Assembly (NCBI RefSeq): GCF_003073045.1
Contig: NC_037597.1
Coordinates: 10,389,217 to 10,453,216, forward strand
Reading direction: 5' to 3'
Source of the DNA: Pomacea canaliculata
Lineage: Eukaryota > Mollusca > Gastropoda > Architaenioglossa > Ampullariidae
Length of the DNA stretch: 64,000 nucleotides
Notes under the pieces: generated by a model
Database searches by the model: none
Told to the model about the DNA's origin: nothing
The model's input: the letters and a program-made list of their open reading frames with translations, nothing else
In this document: one piece after another, positions 32,852-46,223 of the stretch
Position numbering within the stretch: the first letter of the stretch is position 1
How the letters are laid out: each line of letters opens with the position of its first letter
Translations under genes and position numbers: made by a program

Positions 32852-35800
32852 GAGGTCTTTTGAAATACACAGCAACAAATATCAACAGTGATAAAGATGA
32901 TGTCCATGAAGAGAATGGAGCACTTTTTTGGATCAACCGGAGTGGTATTCCTTTGGATAAACCAACGTGGGAAAGAATGTGGGAGCATGTGGCACGTGTG
33001 CACCCTGAAGGAGTGGCTATGACCAAAAAAATCAGGAATCAGAAAGACTTGCCTGAGGTGTGAATCATGTTCTACTGTTTATACACAAAGTTTATGTGAA
33101 GGTTTTCTGGCATTTCAAAAATAATAAATGACTGAATTGTTCAAGTGTACATTTGTCATTTTAATGTACTACTATTGGATTTAGTTTTTGTCATGCAAAA
33201 GTGTAGATCTCCATTCTGCTAAGATTTGGGGGAAAATCAACAACAACAAAAAATTAAGGAAGAGGGAGTGAAAGAGAGCACCAAAAAAAAACATTTGCAT
33301 CATTTTCTCAAATGAAAAATAAGTCATACAGTTAAGAATAATAAGAGCTAACCAAAATGAAATATAATAGTTAAAATAGTCCAGACATGACAGTGATGTC
33401 CAGTGTCACAGTAATGAAAATTTATGATTTTCAGATTGCAGTGCCCCAGGCACCTCTAACATTTCCTTCCACAGTTCCCATACCAGAACGTCTGCAGCGC
33501 ATACAAAAATACATGTCAGGATTGGAGTATCCTTTTGGAGATACTGCAGATGCTTTCCTTTTTATTTCCTTGCCATTGTGTTTTCTCAAGAGATGCCTAC
33601 ACATTTTTGTGCTTGTAAGCTAAAGCACACACCTAAATGCACAAACATATATGAGTGCGCACACACATTCATCCATGCTTTATGTGCACACGGACTCAAG
33701 AATTTGGGGTCTTAAACATAAGGAGGAATAGACTGAAATGTGCATTGTTGTAAGACACTTAAAAGTTCTTTTTGAAGTTTTATCAAAAATTGGATGGTGG
33801 GCATGTTTCACATGTGGATATGAGGATTACTCCAAAATGTTTTTTTTTAAATAGACATAAAACATTATTTCCTTGATATATCTATAGGTATAATCACACT
33901 GGCACTCAGTTCTTTGAGATAAAGAAGAATCCGTCCAGTGGCAGGGTTTGTTGCTTTTTATTTTAGTCTAAAAAACTTTATAAAGATAAAGCAGTCATAG
34001 CAGTGAAACTGTAATAGAAAGTTTAAAATAAGAGAGATCATGAAAGAATTAGATTATGCCAAAATCGCCATACAAAAAGTGTGCTTAAGTTGTGTTTTTC
34101 ACCTGAATAAAATACTTAGAGAATGTTGTAACCATTGTTTTTACCTCAAAAAGTGGACAAGCACTATTGTGGGACATATAATAAACATTTTAATTTAGTC
34201 TATGTGTGTTAATAAAGTGAAATAAAGATTACAAATAGTAAAGATATTTTTAAACCTTTCAGTCATTGAGGAGCAAATTTTTAAGAGACCACACCTTTCA
34301 CTGGTCCAGCATTTTTTATTAGGTGGTGCCCATCCCCTCTCATTATATAGACAGTAATTTTATTCATTCACCATCAAACAGGTATGGAGAAATGTAACAC
34401 ACATAACAGTTCACCCATACAATTTCCTCAGCGCTTAAATAAAAGTAATGACTGTTTTGTACTATATGATACTAAGAATTAGGATAGCAATGATGTTAAT
34501 GAGTACAGCATTGATCTGACTAGTGACATTACTTAACAAAACTATTACAAATAATTTTATAAATTGGATTGGTTTTCAGTACATTTTTTTAAATTTTAAT
34601 TGCATTAAGTGCATTTGGAAATGTAAAATAAAATTTAGGAATTCATCTTTTTCTTTCATTCTTGAAGTAATCACAGACAAGAATATATAGTGGAATTTAT
34701 CTCAAATATCGCAAGTTTTAAATTTGAACAGTGTCATTGTATTCTTGATATATTGCAAAACTGTTCAGTCCAAACTGGAAGATTATTATTTAAGGTTCTA
34801 AACTTAAACTATGTTACACAGTCCTTGCGAAATAGTAGAATAGTAAATATAGTTTAAAAAAAGCATTCTGTAATTCCAATATATATATAATTCAGAAAAC
34901 AAATTTTGGATAAATATGTAAAATAACATTTTCATTTTCTAACCTTATATTTAAACCAGTTAGGGGAGATTTGTTAGTTCTAAACACATGACAGCCCTAA
35001 AATATTCAATAAATCTTCAATAGCAGTAACATAATCTGAATGGATTCCATTATTTACATACAATTTTTAGGTAAATCAATAAGCAACACTAGAAAACTTA
35101 AGTACATTAAAGGGATTAATCAGTTATACCCAAAATCGTAATTTTTCCAGTAACATCTAGTGAAAATCTACCTAACTCTCAAAGTATCTTTTGAGCTGGG
35201 TGTGTTTGTTCTTAGTCTAAAAAGATAATTATAATAATGTAATTGTAGTTTTTTAGCAAGATCACAAGAACCCCACTCTTCACAACCATACAAATACATA
35301 GGAGCAATCACCTATCGAATAGATCTCTCATTTTCTGCCATTCTTTTTCCAAGTTTTAAAGTAAACAGCTGGGTCAACTGGTCTGCACCACGCAGGTAGT
35401 GAGTTCATCTCATGGATACCAAGCTCAGCTAGCATGTACACCTTAGGAATTAGCAGGTGGTGCTTTAACTGCTTTCCGATCTGCTTTTCTGAGAGTGAAA
35501 TAATTATTTTTTGTTTCAGATTGATGGAGTGTGCCAAAGAAATGATAAGAGAAGCTTTACCTATCAAATGCTTGGAAGCTGTGATCCTAGGAATGTATCC
35601 TTGAAAAAAAAAAGAGAATGTGTGTGAATGCTTTCAATCAGTAATGTGAAATTTATTTCAGTTTGCTTTATACTTCAATTAGCAAATTTGCCTCATGTTG
35701 AGAGGGAAGAGAAGCTGAATGAGTTATTGTAAGAAAAATGAAATATGGCTGTCTGTGCATACAGTGTGCATGCTTTCTACACGAGTCTAGAAAAATTAGC

Positions 35801-38800
35801 CTGCTTTATATAGTTTATAGCTGCTGACATATCAAGCCTTTGTGGAGGATAGTTTTTTAACTATAACTGCAAGACCCCACAGAAAATATTCACATCCAAA
35901 GATCTCACATTAGATCTTATTAATTTTTGTGGTCAGTTGATTGTGCAGAAATGTTATCATCACTGGCTTACTTGGGTGACAAGGAATTTAAGTACTTAAC
36001 AACATTGCGAGATACTTGACTAATGGCATGCTAGGTCTTGAACGGTTTCCAATCAGCTTCAAAACCATTTTCAGTGGAACAGCTCATCATCATGTGGTAT
36101 TGGGCGTTTACTATGGTGGGCGTTATGGTGCCATTGGTATGAGTCGCAGAGATGATCTCATGTATAAAACTCTTACATTTAAGGTAAATAGCAATTGAAA
36201 TAAACTGACTTGATTTGGAGTTTAAAAATTACACATTTAAAAACTATATTCTCAGACTACAAAAGGTTTACATGTCTACAAATAAAGAAAAATACAATTT
36301 ACATTATATTGTGTTCAAAATGATTTTTAAGAAATCAAATTAAATTTCACATTTTAAAAAATGAGTTAAATTATTTATTCCTAATGAACAGCATAGAGAT
36401 ATTTTGCTAATTTTTCTTTACAAATGGTCCTATTTTTCTTAATAAGTAAACTGTTTTTAGACTGCTGCAGAAGTGACCTGCATACAGTTTGGCAACCATA
36501 GGTGTTTTATGGCTGTAGCAATCATTAGTGTAGCTTTCATTTTAATTTCAGAGTCTCTCTGATCTTGTGTTTGACTTTGAGAGATCCTACAAAAATTGTG
36601 AGTAGTAGTTGTCATTTATACTTAGTACAATCTTTTAAATAAAATAGCCCATATTGTTATCCATAGATCAAAAACTGTTGTGAATTTTCATCAGCTTCTT
36701 CACAGATAGTAGCAGTAACAATTAAGTGCTGTACACATACACGAGTTGATGTGTGTTGGAGTGTGTGATTGTGTTGGATCATAATGCATTCCTATATTTA
36801 AGTCACCTCTTTTTGTATCCAAATCTAAAATTTCCAGACGAACTATTTTTCTGTCATGGCATCAGTGGCATTTTTTCACATGTTATTATTCTTTTGTCAT
36901 TATGACTCAGATTGGCATGACTTAGTAAGGATAAAAGTTGGCATGGCAGTTTCACATGATCAGCACAGCTATGAAGTTATCAACTGGAAGGTAATCAGAA
37001 TAATTTTAGGAATCAAAAGTATCTTTGGAATGTTATTAGTTTTGAGTAACTTTAGTGGACAACATGTGAAAAAAAAAGAAGTAACTTAAGTGTTGGAAAA
37101 AAATACATTTCAGCATATGCATGTGCTGTTCCTGCATGCAACTGTGCAATCACCTGTCAAAGAATATTTGCTTAATGATTTTGTCTGAAAAATTGTATCT
37201 TTTCAGATTTGTCCTTGTACCACTAAAAGCTGATTACATTTACTATTCTAATTCTTATATGTGTGTGGCTTGAGTTGAAGGAAGAAGTGTTGTGTGGTCT
37301 GAAGAAATTTTTCTCCTTCCTGTTATTGCTTTCACTGTTGCTATGATAACAACCTGTATCACTTGTGACCTTGGTGACAGGCTTCTGCAATATTTTGCAG
37401 GCATTAGCTCTCAATCTGCGACATATGCATCGCAAGGAGCTCACAAGAGACTTAGAAGTTCATTCTCGCTACATGAGAGCAAAGGTGGGCACAAAGAGAC
37501 ATTTATGAGCATATCTTCCTTTATATTTGTTAACTAGGTTGGAAATTTCGATAATCTCATATTTCAACTATAATAAAAAAAGAAAAGTGTATTGGTCTCA
37601 TCTGTTAAAACAGATAAGACTTTTGGCAAAGAAATGCATGCAGATTTGATCATATGACAATACAGTCACACATACACCAGCAGATGTAGGAAGCACATCC
37701 CCACCCCACCTCAACAGACACACACAGACTGATGGCATGCAGACTAAGCAATCTACAGTATTCACAACCCAGCCAAACTTTCAAGTCTGGGGCATAGTTT
37801 TGCCTGTGCAAATAAAGGGAGTGGGAGTTTAAAGGCAAATCTTGGCAATATTTTGTGTAGAAAAGGGAGAGAGTACATCTAAAAGCATGTTCTCAAAATA
37901 TGTAATTAATCTCAGATCACTAACACTTTTGCATAATGTTTAAAAAAGATTTCTTGTGTTAGTTTAAAATGTCAATCATTCAGCTTAAAAGGTTTGAAGT
38001 TTTTTTGGGGGGCTGGGTGGGGTCTGTTGCGAAAGGATACAGTAGTCACATTTTTTTTTTACACTAATGCACTTATTTCTTAGTTATGCTTCCTAATACA
38101 TTTGTAGGTATGACCATTTTAAATATATGGACATACTGGTGGTGTTTTCATGAGATTACTGAAAGCCAATTAAGGCACAATAATCGCAAAGTATATTTCA
38201 AACAGGCACAGTCATTGTTGTTGAATACCTATGTGAAGAATGTTACTCCTGTGCATGAAAGCAGTAGTGCCAAAGAAAATCTGAAGTATGGACGTAGTGT
38301 GTCTCCAATTCGTGTTGCTAGATCGTAAGTATAAAATTTTCTTTGGTTGATCGAAAACAGATCTTTTTGAATATTTTTTTTCAGCTCTGGTTTAGACAAG
38401 ATTAACAGAATATATTTTCCTTTTTTATCAGGTAGCTTTGAGAGTACATTCAGATAAGGGTACCAGGAAAAAACTGTACTTCTTGTAATCCATTATCACC
38501 TGACAGCAATGAAATTGTTTTGTAAAGAATTGACAAAATTTAATTACAAGTTAAAGGCACTGCTTTTGTTGGCCTTTTTGTGAGTTTTCTTTAAATTTGC
38601 GTTCTATAGCAATAATTTGATTTGTAATGTCATATGACAAGTTTACAGGCTATTCACATATTCATAATGTGATGGACGCTTTTGAATAACCCAAGGAAGT
38701 CACTAGTTTTAAAACTTGAAGTTTTATTTTCAGAAAAAGTTTAGGAGTGGAAACAAATGTCAAAAGGCCCACACCATGCATTGGCGACAAGTTAGTTGAC

Positions 38801-38830
38801 AAGGACCTTGGCTATCAAATAGGCATCTGA
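32852..38830 (+). CDS. VASH: Vasohibin, tubulin tyrosine carboxypeptidase (N-terminal exon missing)
   Basis: Vasohibins, bound to SVBP, remove the C-terminal tyrosine from alpha-tubulin. Exons: about 32852-33057, 33435-33526, 33888-33945, 35520-35594, 36012-36183, 36552-36597, 36911-36990, 37401-37484, 38206-38324, 38734-38830. Diagnostic stretches are GIPLDKPTWERMWEHVARVH, YNHTGTQFFEIKK, ALPIKCLEAVILG, RFPISFKTIFSG, RYGAIGMSRRDDLMYK, VSHDQHSYEVINWK and the C-terminal GYQIGI (human VASH1 ends GYQIRV). The Cys-His-Ser catalytic triad is visible: Cys in IKCLEA, His in HHHVVLG, Ser in GMSRR. Roughly 342 codons are accounted for. No ATG opens the first recognised exon, so at least one upstream coding exon is missing. 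The junction between 33945 and 35520 is one base out of phase (see findings). All other junctions are GT-AG and in frame. Confidence 0.93.
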
Positions 38831-39476
38831 GGTTGGCTCAGTTACCATGAGCTTTCTCTTAAACCTAAATGACACTTTTGCAAATGCCTTGAATACCCGT
38901 AAAACATAAAAAAAGTGATCTTTCTTTGTTCATTTTTTTAAATGTTGATTTGCTCAAACTTGTTAGACAGATTACATGTCTATGCCTCTTTATACCAGAA
39001 AGGATTTTTATCTCAATTCCCTTTAGTCCTGAGTACAGTGGTGCTGCCAGTATTGTGTATCAAGGAGAAAGAATAAAAACTATATCCAGCTTCCAAGATC
39101 ATGGAATCACCTAGCTTTTGTATTTGCACAATCCTGTGTACATAGGGATGAAAATATCGTTGATTTATAACCACAATTTTTTCCTTGACCGTGTTGATGA
39201 AACTGTAAGTTGTGATCAGACCAGTGTGATATTAAGTGTTCTGCTGGTGAATGCACACAATTGACAGGGAATCCATCTTGATGACTTTATTAGCTGTTAC
39301 CAAGTTTGTATTATTGGTATTGGTAATACATCTTTTTGAGACCAGTTCAGTATATATCACGTGGTGAAAAGATACAAGATTTGGCCACAGCAACAACCTG
39401 TCTTTTGACAGGAACTGGTCATCAGCAGGCAACAGTTGAGTTTGGTATTCTAGACCTGCTTGCTACCTCTGTGGCA

Positions 39477-39758
39477 ATGTCCATTCGCTTATTTCTGTTT
39501 GTTAGTCAGTTTGACCTACGTGTTGGCTTCTATCAAGGGTGTCCTAAAAGAGGGTCTAAGAGTGGAGTGTGTATCCACATAACCGAACAAGACGAGCTTA
39601 AACCATTTGACTGTAGATATTTTCTTCGGAAACCACCAGATTATGATCTGTACATAATTGTTGGTCATGATTCAGTTAGGAAATTTAGAGCAGATTCCTC
39701 AGGCACTTCGTCTCAAATGTCTAATTTTCTGCAGGCAACAAAGTCCAGAAGACAGTAA
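39477..39758 (+). CDS. Unrecognised 93-codon open frame downstream of vasohibin
   Basis: The open frame extends from 39336 with its first ATG at 39477. It includes FDCRYFLRKPPDYDLYIIVG and ends ATKSRRQ. It may be chance, part of the vasohibin 3' untranslated region, or an alternative last exon. No family is recognised. Confidence 0.25.
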   Translation: MSIRLFLFVSQFDLRVGFYQGCPKRGSKSGVCIHITEQDELKPFDCRYFLRKPPDYDLYIIVGHDSVRKFRADSSGTSSQMSNFLQATKSRRQ

Positions 39759-40828
39759 ACCTGTACAATATACTTAATATTGCTCTTGGTGACATATTTC
39801 AGATAACACACTGATCTCTTAAAACAGTTTAAGGCACTAAGTAATCTTTATCTTGTTCTTGGCATTTGGTGGGGGATGGTAAATACACAGAAAGGTGGTA
39901 TGGTTGAAGGGGAGATGGGCATAGACAACTGTAGATGACATCAATGCCACAAAACTCTACTTTTCATCCCAGTCTTTTGCTGTCTACCTTTGGTGATATA
40001 GTAAGGAACTGCTCTAAGGCATTGGATACTTTGCCGCACTGCATATAACTGAACCTATTGTTGTTGCCAGTCTGCACAACATCTGCTAGAAAGAGCAAGT
40101 CTGAGCTTGCTTTGCTGCTGACCAGGGTTTACCATTTTGGTTTTTTAGTTGCAGTGAAAACTTGTGGCTTGCACCTGCCATGAGGATATTGAAACGGTAC
40201 ATGCCAGCTTCTCCATTTTAGACGGCCTCCATATTTGGCTTATTTGTTTAGGTCTTCATTCATGGTTCTTGGGGGCCTTTTTATTATTTCAGCACTGCCA
40301 GCATCAAGCTCACATTGCTGTACTCATCCTTGAGTACAATTTTATGAAAATTGTAATCCTAAACCTTAAAAATAAACCTCTGGCGTTCAAAACAAGAATT
40401 ATCTATTAACAGGTTAGAGCTTAAAATGATCAAGTATGTCATTTATATAGCATATTGTAATCATAATTACAGATTAGAAAAGTTGCATTACTTCTCCTTT
40501 CTGAAATTATGTCAGGTCAATTTCAGTCACAAATATTAAAATGTTGAACTGTCATTTATTTTTTCTTGTTGCCTCCAGTCTCATTACGTGAGGCCACTAT
40601 TTAAAGATAACTGTTAAAATTAAGTGATAGCCACCACCCTCTTGTAACTGGTGATCTGAAAATTATTTATCTCGGAGAGCAATATGTGCATGTAAACTGC
40701 AAAGCCTGAAGTAATTAATAAAATGTGAAATTTTGCAGAAAATCTTGTTTGGAAATGTGTTCATAGCAAAAGCAATTTTAACTTAGCTTTTTTCATTTAT
40801 TGCACGTGGTTTACCAAATTAAGTTTGA

Positions 40829-40893
40829 CATAATAATAATAAATGCAAAATTTTTAAAGCGCATACTCACAACTCTAAGGAGCATGCTTTTAG
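40829..40893 (-). repeat. SINE-like 3' tail, minus strand
   Basis: On the minus strand it reads GCGCTTTAAAAATTTTGCAT followed by a TTATTATTATTAT end. This is the same general tail pattern as the fragment near 0.6 kb, in opposite orientation. Its head was not identified. Confidence 0.4.
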
Positions 40894-41369
40894 CACTTAC
40901 GAACAAGAAATGGGAAAACATTCCTTTTTAATTTTTTTTTTTTTTTTTTAGGTCACTCAACCTTTAACTTGCATGATAAATAAAGAAGTTTCCCAGAAAT
41001 AAGACTACAAGTACCTCAAAAAACATTCAATTTATTCAAGAGGAGAAAACTGAAACAGATATCAAAACCTTACATTTCAGTTGTGTTTAATATTTGGTTT
41101 TTTTTACCAACAAGCAAACATTTGAGCATATCTTTGTTATTTGCTGGATGCGCAAACTGAACAGCAACCCTCTGCTCCTAATTCCCAAGAAAAGGTTCAA
41201 GTGCACTGACAATAATCCAAAGCTAGAATGCTTTTTGCCATCTACTTTGCAATAGCGAAACACTTTTTGAATATTGAAGGCATTTTACTGCATTTATGGG
41301 AGATTATTTTCTCTTTGTAATGAAAAATGTTAAATAGTATTTATTTGGTTTGCTATTTCAGTAGTGCAA

Positions 41370-44300
41370 TCATGTCAGCAGAAATTTAGCAATAAGACAT
41401 GAATGATCTGAAGCTAGTGTTGTATTAGGAATGCCTCCTAGCCTTCCCAGTTCTTGAGCAGACATGAGGCCGTAGCGGCCCAGCAACTTCAGGCACCCTT
41501 CTTTCACTTGCCGCAGTTTCATCTGGCGACCATGATGACTGTCAACTTCTTTACTGGCCACTGTATAAAAAATGTAATCAACTGTGCATTGTGCTTTGTC
41601 GTGATGAGTGGTAACCTCCTCTTCTCTGTGGCCAAGCCTTTCTATAGTGTGACGATAGGCTGAGACAAGATTAAGACTATGCATAAGCCTTCCTGAGTTG
41701 GACAAGACAGGTGCAGCTGAATTAAGTATGGATTTATCAGAAAATCCACATGTTGGACTGATTGATTTTTCACTTAGTGGTGAGGATCCAGACCCAGTTG
41801 ATGAATCCGTGCTTGACATACTTGACCTCTCGGCACTTCTACCTTTGGGAGTATGAGACTGAAGCAAACATGAGTTAATGTGATGCTGAGCTCTTTGCTG
41901 CACAACAACAGAATACTGACAATTATAACCAATACCATAGTCCGACGAGAAAAAATTCTGCTCAAGAGTCCTGTTGTTACCATACTGTCCTTCCTCTTGA
42001 CCAGACATGGCTCGAATCAGCTGTCCCTCATACTGCAGGTATCCTGTGATAAGAAACTTGTATAGCTGGCAGTATGGCTCCATATTAAAGTCTCCAGTGA
42101 TGATGACTTGGGCAGTAACATGCTCCACCAGCTCTGACATTCAGCTCAATCTGCTCTGAAGGATGCTGCTCACTTTTTGGCTGTACTTCCCTTGGGCCAA
42201 GGTAAGCATGCTTGTCAATTTCTGCCAGAAGGACCATAAGCTGAGCAAGTTTGATGTCACCTCGGCGTGGATTAAACAGAATGTGGGTGTTGGCCACTAG
42301 AATCTTGTCCTCACCTTCCTGCAGATGGTGCTTGATCTGTAATATAGAGAGAGATGGGGGTGGAGGGATAAGGGAGGAAAGGAAAAAAAATCAGCATGAT
42401 CTCATTAAGAGTCTATAACCACACAAAAGTACAGCCCAATTTTAAAATATGGGCAGTAATTACTAGCGTGATGTCAGAAAAACCACAGCTATGGAGGTAC
42501 ACTTTTAAAGAGTTTTCAACAGCACCACAACCACCTACCCAATGCAAACTGCATATGGCATTGTCCACAGATCAAACACAAAACCCTAACCAGAACTTTA
42601 GTTTGTGTGAATGTGCTTCAGATCCTTAAATCTTTTATGAAAAATTTCTGTGCAGGAATCCAATCTGCTATAACCCCTTAAGTATTCAATAAAGACATTA
42701 TCAACTGAGCTCACTGAAATACTGAGCCAAGAAATTTTTTTTTAAACACTGCACTTGCACTTACCAATTTGCGACATGGCTGCAGCTCAACTAACAAAGC
42801 AATGTTGTTTCTATCGAGCAGCCCTCCCCGACAGTAATCTACAGGAGTGCTGCGCAGCAGTCGGAACTTCCTGTTTTGCCACAGTGTGGCACAGCCATCA
42901 CACTTGTCCCCCTTGCGCTTTTCATATACTCCTGAATAGCCTATGTGTGGAGAAATAGCATGTAAGGTGTGTTCAGATATTCTAATAGTGAAACTTAAAA
43001 ACAATTTTAGGCTAATTTGGCAATGCTTGTCAAATGACTAAAGCTTTAGTGCACGAGGCATTTTGTGAAGGCGCAGGGCAACAAACTGTGGGTAAAAAAT
43101 TTTTATACCAATTTAAAATAGTTCTGCATAGCATTACTGAAATATTTCAAGAGTTACAATGAATGCCTACCTAATTTCTCAAGTTCTGGTAAGAGATAAT
43201 CTTTAAAGTCATCTGACTGGACTTCCTGTAAATTGACAATCTGCAAAAGACGACAAATGAATGTTTCTGATAGTGCCACATGCATAATTATTAAATTAGA
43301 AACAAAAATGCTAAGTAAAAGTCTAAATATTAAATCAGCTCCTCTCCCTCACCATCTTAAAGAAAATATACTCCTGGATAAGAACAAGACAGTATTCCCA
43401 ACTGCTTCCTGCACATCTCTAAACTAATGCTATAGACTCAACATCCCAAGTCATGACGACTGGCAAATCTTCTGCATTAAATGCATCTTTGGTCATGGAT
43501 CTCACTTAAATTTTTATGTCCTTGAGGAAATGGACAGTTCTTACTAGTTTTCTAATTTATTTATTCCACCCCACCACAAGTTTCTTCCTTAGATTAAGCC
43601 ACAGGGTTGTTTGAAAGATGTCTGGGTTGACAATATTATTTTGTGGATGCTTCAGCCTATCACCATTAAAAAGAAAAACATCTGACGTGAATCCAAAAAA
43701 CATTCAGGTATATCTACTGCAATCTGCATCTCATTTAGGAAAGCATTTGGTGCCAGGCAGATGAAAGTCATTTTTGCTTGAGCAGTTATCCACATCATCA
43801 ACCCAAACATTATGTACATATTGGAAGAACTAAAAACACCAACATCTGGTCGATGGTAAGAAATCTCAGCCACCAGTCGGTGCCTGCGTAAATTCCAGTC
43901 TGTGGCACTCAGACTACTGGATCCATACAGGTGATGGTGATCCTCCAAAAGACGCTGTGCCAAAATATTGTAGGTCATGATGGTAAACTCCACTTCCTGT
44001 GTCTTCTGCTTTTTTTGTCTGTTGAGCTTTAAACTTTTGGTTTTTTTACCTAACCAGGTATCTTCCCATCTGCGTGGCAGCATCTCTAACTTTCTGAAAT
44101 AAGCTGAAATCAGTGTAAGCAGTGATTACCTTGGCATGTTTGTTAGCAAACTCAACTGTACAACTAAACATTAAATCTGTATCACAGATTACTGCTTGTC
44201 TTTTCCACAAATTTTGCTCTTTTGAAGAAGCTAATGTGTGCACTGTAGACTGCTTGAACTGTTTATCAAAATCTATGTTATGAACATTCCTTTTACCCAT

Positions 44301-46223
44301 TTGTTTCTTAAAACATTAATATTCATCTTCAAAGTTATTCTACCACTTATGCATATCACAGACACAATACCCTAATCCTATGTGAGGACATTTTCTTCAT
44401 CTTGATATTCACTTTTTATCGTAAATCAAATTTTGTGAGCTAATCAAAATACCAAATAGTTTACAATTGCTAAATACTTAAAGATAATGGCACTGATTAC
44501 TACTGCTGTAAATGACTGCTATGGAGAATTTTTCATAATTTATATAATTTTTATCCAACTTACGGCAACAGGATTCACTCAAGCTATTACTGTAAAAATA
44601 TATCCACATAAAGTTATACCTACACTCTAGGTTCCATTTTTCTGATTCATCTATCCTGCAGCCTGTGTCTCCTGGTGAATGCATTTCACTGCATCTTGCT
44701 TCATGAATATCTGATGAATAAGGTATTGAACCTTTGCTTTCAGCAAAAGCAGAACTAGATTTCTTTTCTACAAACATTTCATCTTTAAACTTTTGTTTCT
44801 GTAAACTTTTGGCTTGCTCTCCATCATGGATTTTTTCTTCAGCCCATAGTTGATGCCTGTGTGTTGAAGCCATAATCTGTGAAGCTGTGTGGCACTGACG
44901 AACTGGGCTCCAACCTGCCGATGAGAGGGAGCATTTGGCCTGAATGCTTGACAAAGGATAACTAACTACCTGGGAACCACCAGGGTGTGCATGGTATGTA
45001 GTACCTGAAGGAATCTTTGCTGACTTTTCCCAATAAGAAGGTAGACCACATTCATAGGCAACAGTATTGCACGAGTCTCCGCTTCTATGATCAGCATTCT
45101 GACCTGTATGTTTCTGCTGGCTTGTTGCAGCATGTCTGCGGGAGGTTCTTTTAGTTATATCAAATGCCGTTTTTGAATATGATCCAACATCAGCCTCTCC
45201 ACTCTTTTTGAATGCTGCTGCAGTAGAGGAGACTTCTTCTGCCCCTATATTAACGTCCGAGCTTAATCCTCCTGAATCAGAAGTTTTTTTGTTCGACTGT
45301 CTTATTGTATTAACTGCAATCACGTTAATGTCTGATGAACACTCATGAGTTCTTTTCATTTTGGTGACATCAAAGTTTTGCAGCTGCAGTGCATGATTTA
45401 TTATACAAGGATTTTTGTCTGCAATGTCATGTGTACCAAATTTCCTGGCCTGTGGATGTCGCTTTCTTAGATTGAAGGTCTCAGACAGATATTTCACACC
45501 TGGCTCTTCATACACTAGGCCTGCTGTCTTTAAACACTGTAGAAGTAGATTGTGACGATGAATGGAAGAAGTATGTGACCCCGATGGTCTGCAAGGACAA
45601 AATAAATAAATTATAACTTTATTGATTTGCTGTATGCTAGCCATTTATTCAAATTGTTAGCCTTATATCATTACAAAATATCCTGTTACCATCTGGGCAA
45701 ATCCTTTTATTTTCTCTCCCCACCCCTCTCCATCCCTAATACACATGAAATATGAACTAGCATTCATTAAAAAAAAAACTGTCCACGCATCTACCGACAC
45801 CATCATTCTCCTTGGAAGTTGATGAAAATTTCTGTATTGATTAGAAACTGTGACAATGTATAACGTTTCATGATCCTAAAATTTCAAATACAAATTAGCA
45901 CACAACTTCTGCAGCAGAACTTTATATTAAATTGTAGCAACCTTACATGTAAGAATCTAATATCAGGAAAAGACACACTGCTGAAAAAAATCTCATGTTA
46001 AGACATTTTAAATGATTGGTTGGGAAAAAAGAGTTAAAGTTCAAACATTTTATTATATATTAGATAAATCGGCTTTATGACTGGCAGCCGACTATAATTA
46101 ATTTGACATTCTAAATTTTGATTTACAGCATAAACGGTACAGCTGGCAATATGAAAAAGTTACAAAGTATTTCAAAGCCTACCTTACAGACTTTAACCTC
46201 AAAATAACGACTGAGCACGCCAT
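41370..46223 (-). CDS. ANGEL: ANGEL-type CCR4-family exo/endonuclease, 6 coding exons
   Basis: ANGEL proteins are EEP-fold nucleases (cyclic-phosphatase or mRNA-associated activities reported for family members). Exons, 5' to 3': 46223-46183, 45588-44620, 44093-43838, 43240-43171, 42940-42765, 42336-41370. Exon 1 (MACSVVILRLKSV) joins the large exon 2 in phase. Exon 2 encodes a long serine-rich, poorly conserved N-terminal region. The EEP domain begins at FTIMTYNILAQRLLEDHHHL and continues with IVNLQEVQ (metal-binding Glu), LLDRNNIALLVELQP, VANTHILFNPRRGDIKLAQL, VIITGDFNMEP, VDYIFYT and LASDHSCLIAKFLLT. The catalytic Asn, Glu, Asp/Asn and terminal Asp-His are all present. The total of 2479 bases is one more than a multiple of three: an extra T on the plus strand at 42108-42109 puts GGACYCP and VIITGDF in different frames. 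The donor at the end of exon 3 (GTTTTT) is weak. About 825 residues if the extra base is ignored. Confidence 0.9.

Larger units (their letters stand above)
38831..41369. other. Tail-to-tail region between vasohibin and ANGEL
   Basis: This AT-rich region probably contains both 3' untranslated regions. Within it are the open frame at 39477-39758 and a SINE-like tail at 40829-40893. Nothing else was recognised. Confidence 0.45.

Noticed and set aside
35340-35480. Possible SINE (TGGTCTGCACCACGCAGG ... GTGAGTTCATCTC)
   Set aside because: Spacing and boxes are too degenerate to support; lies in a vasohibin intron without flanking duplications.
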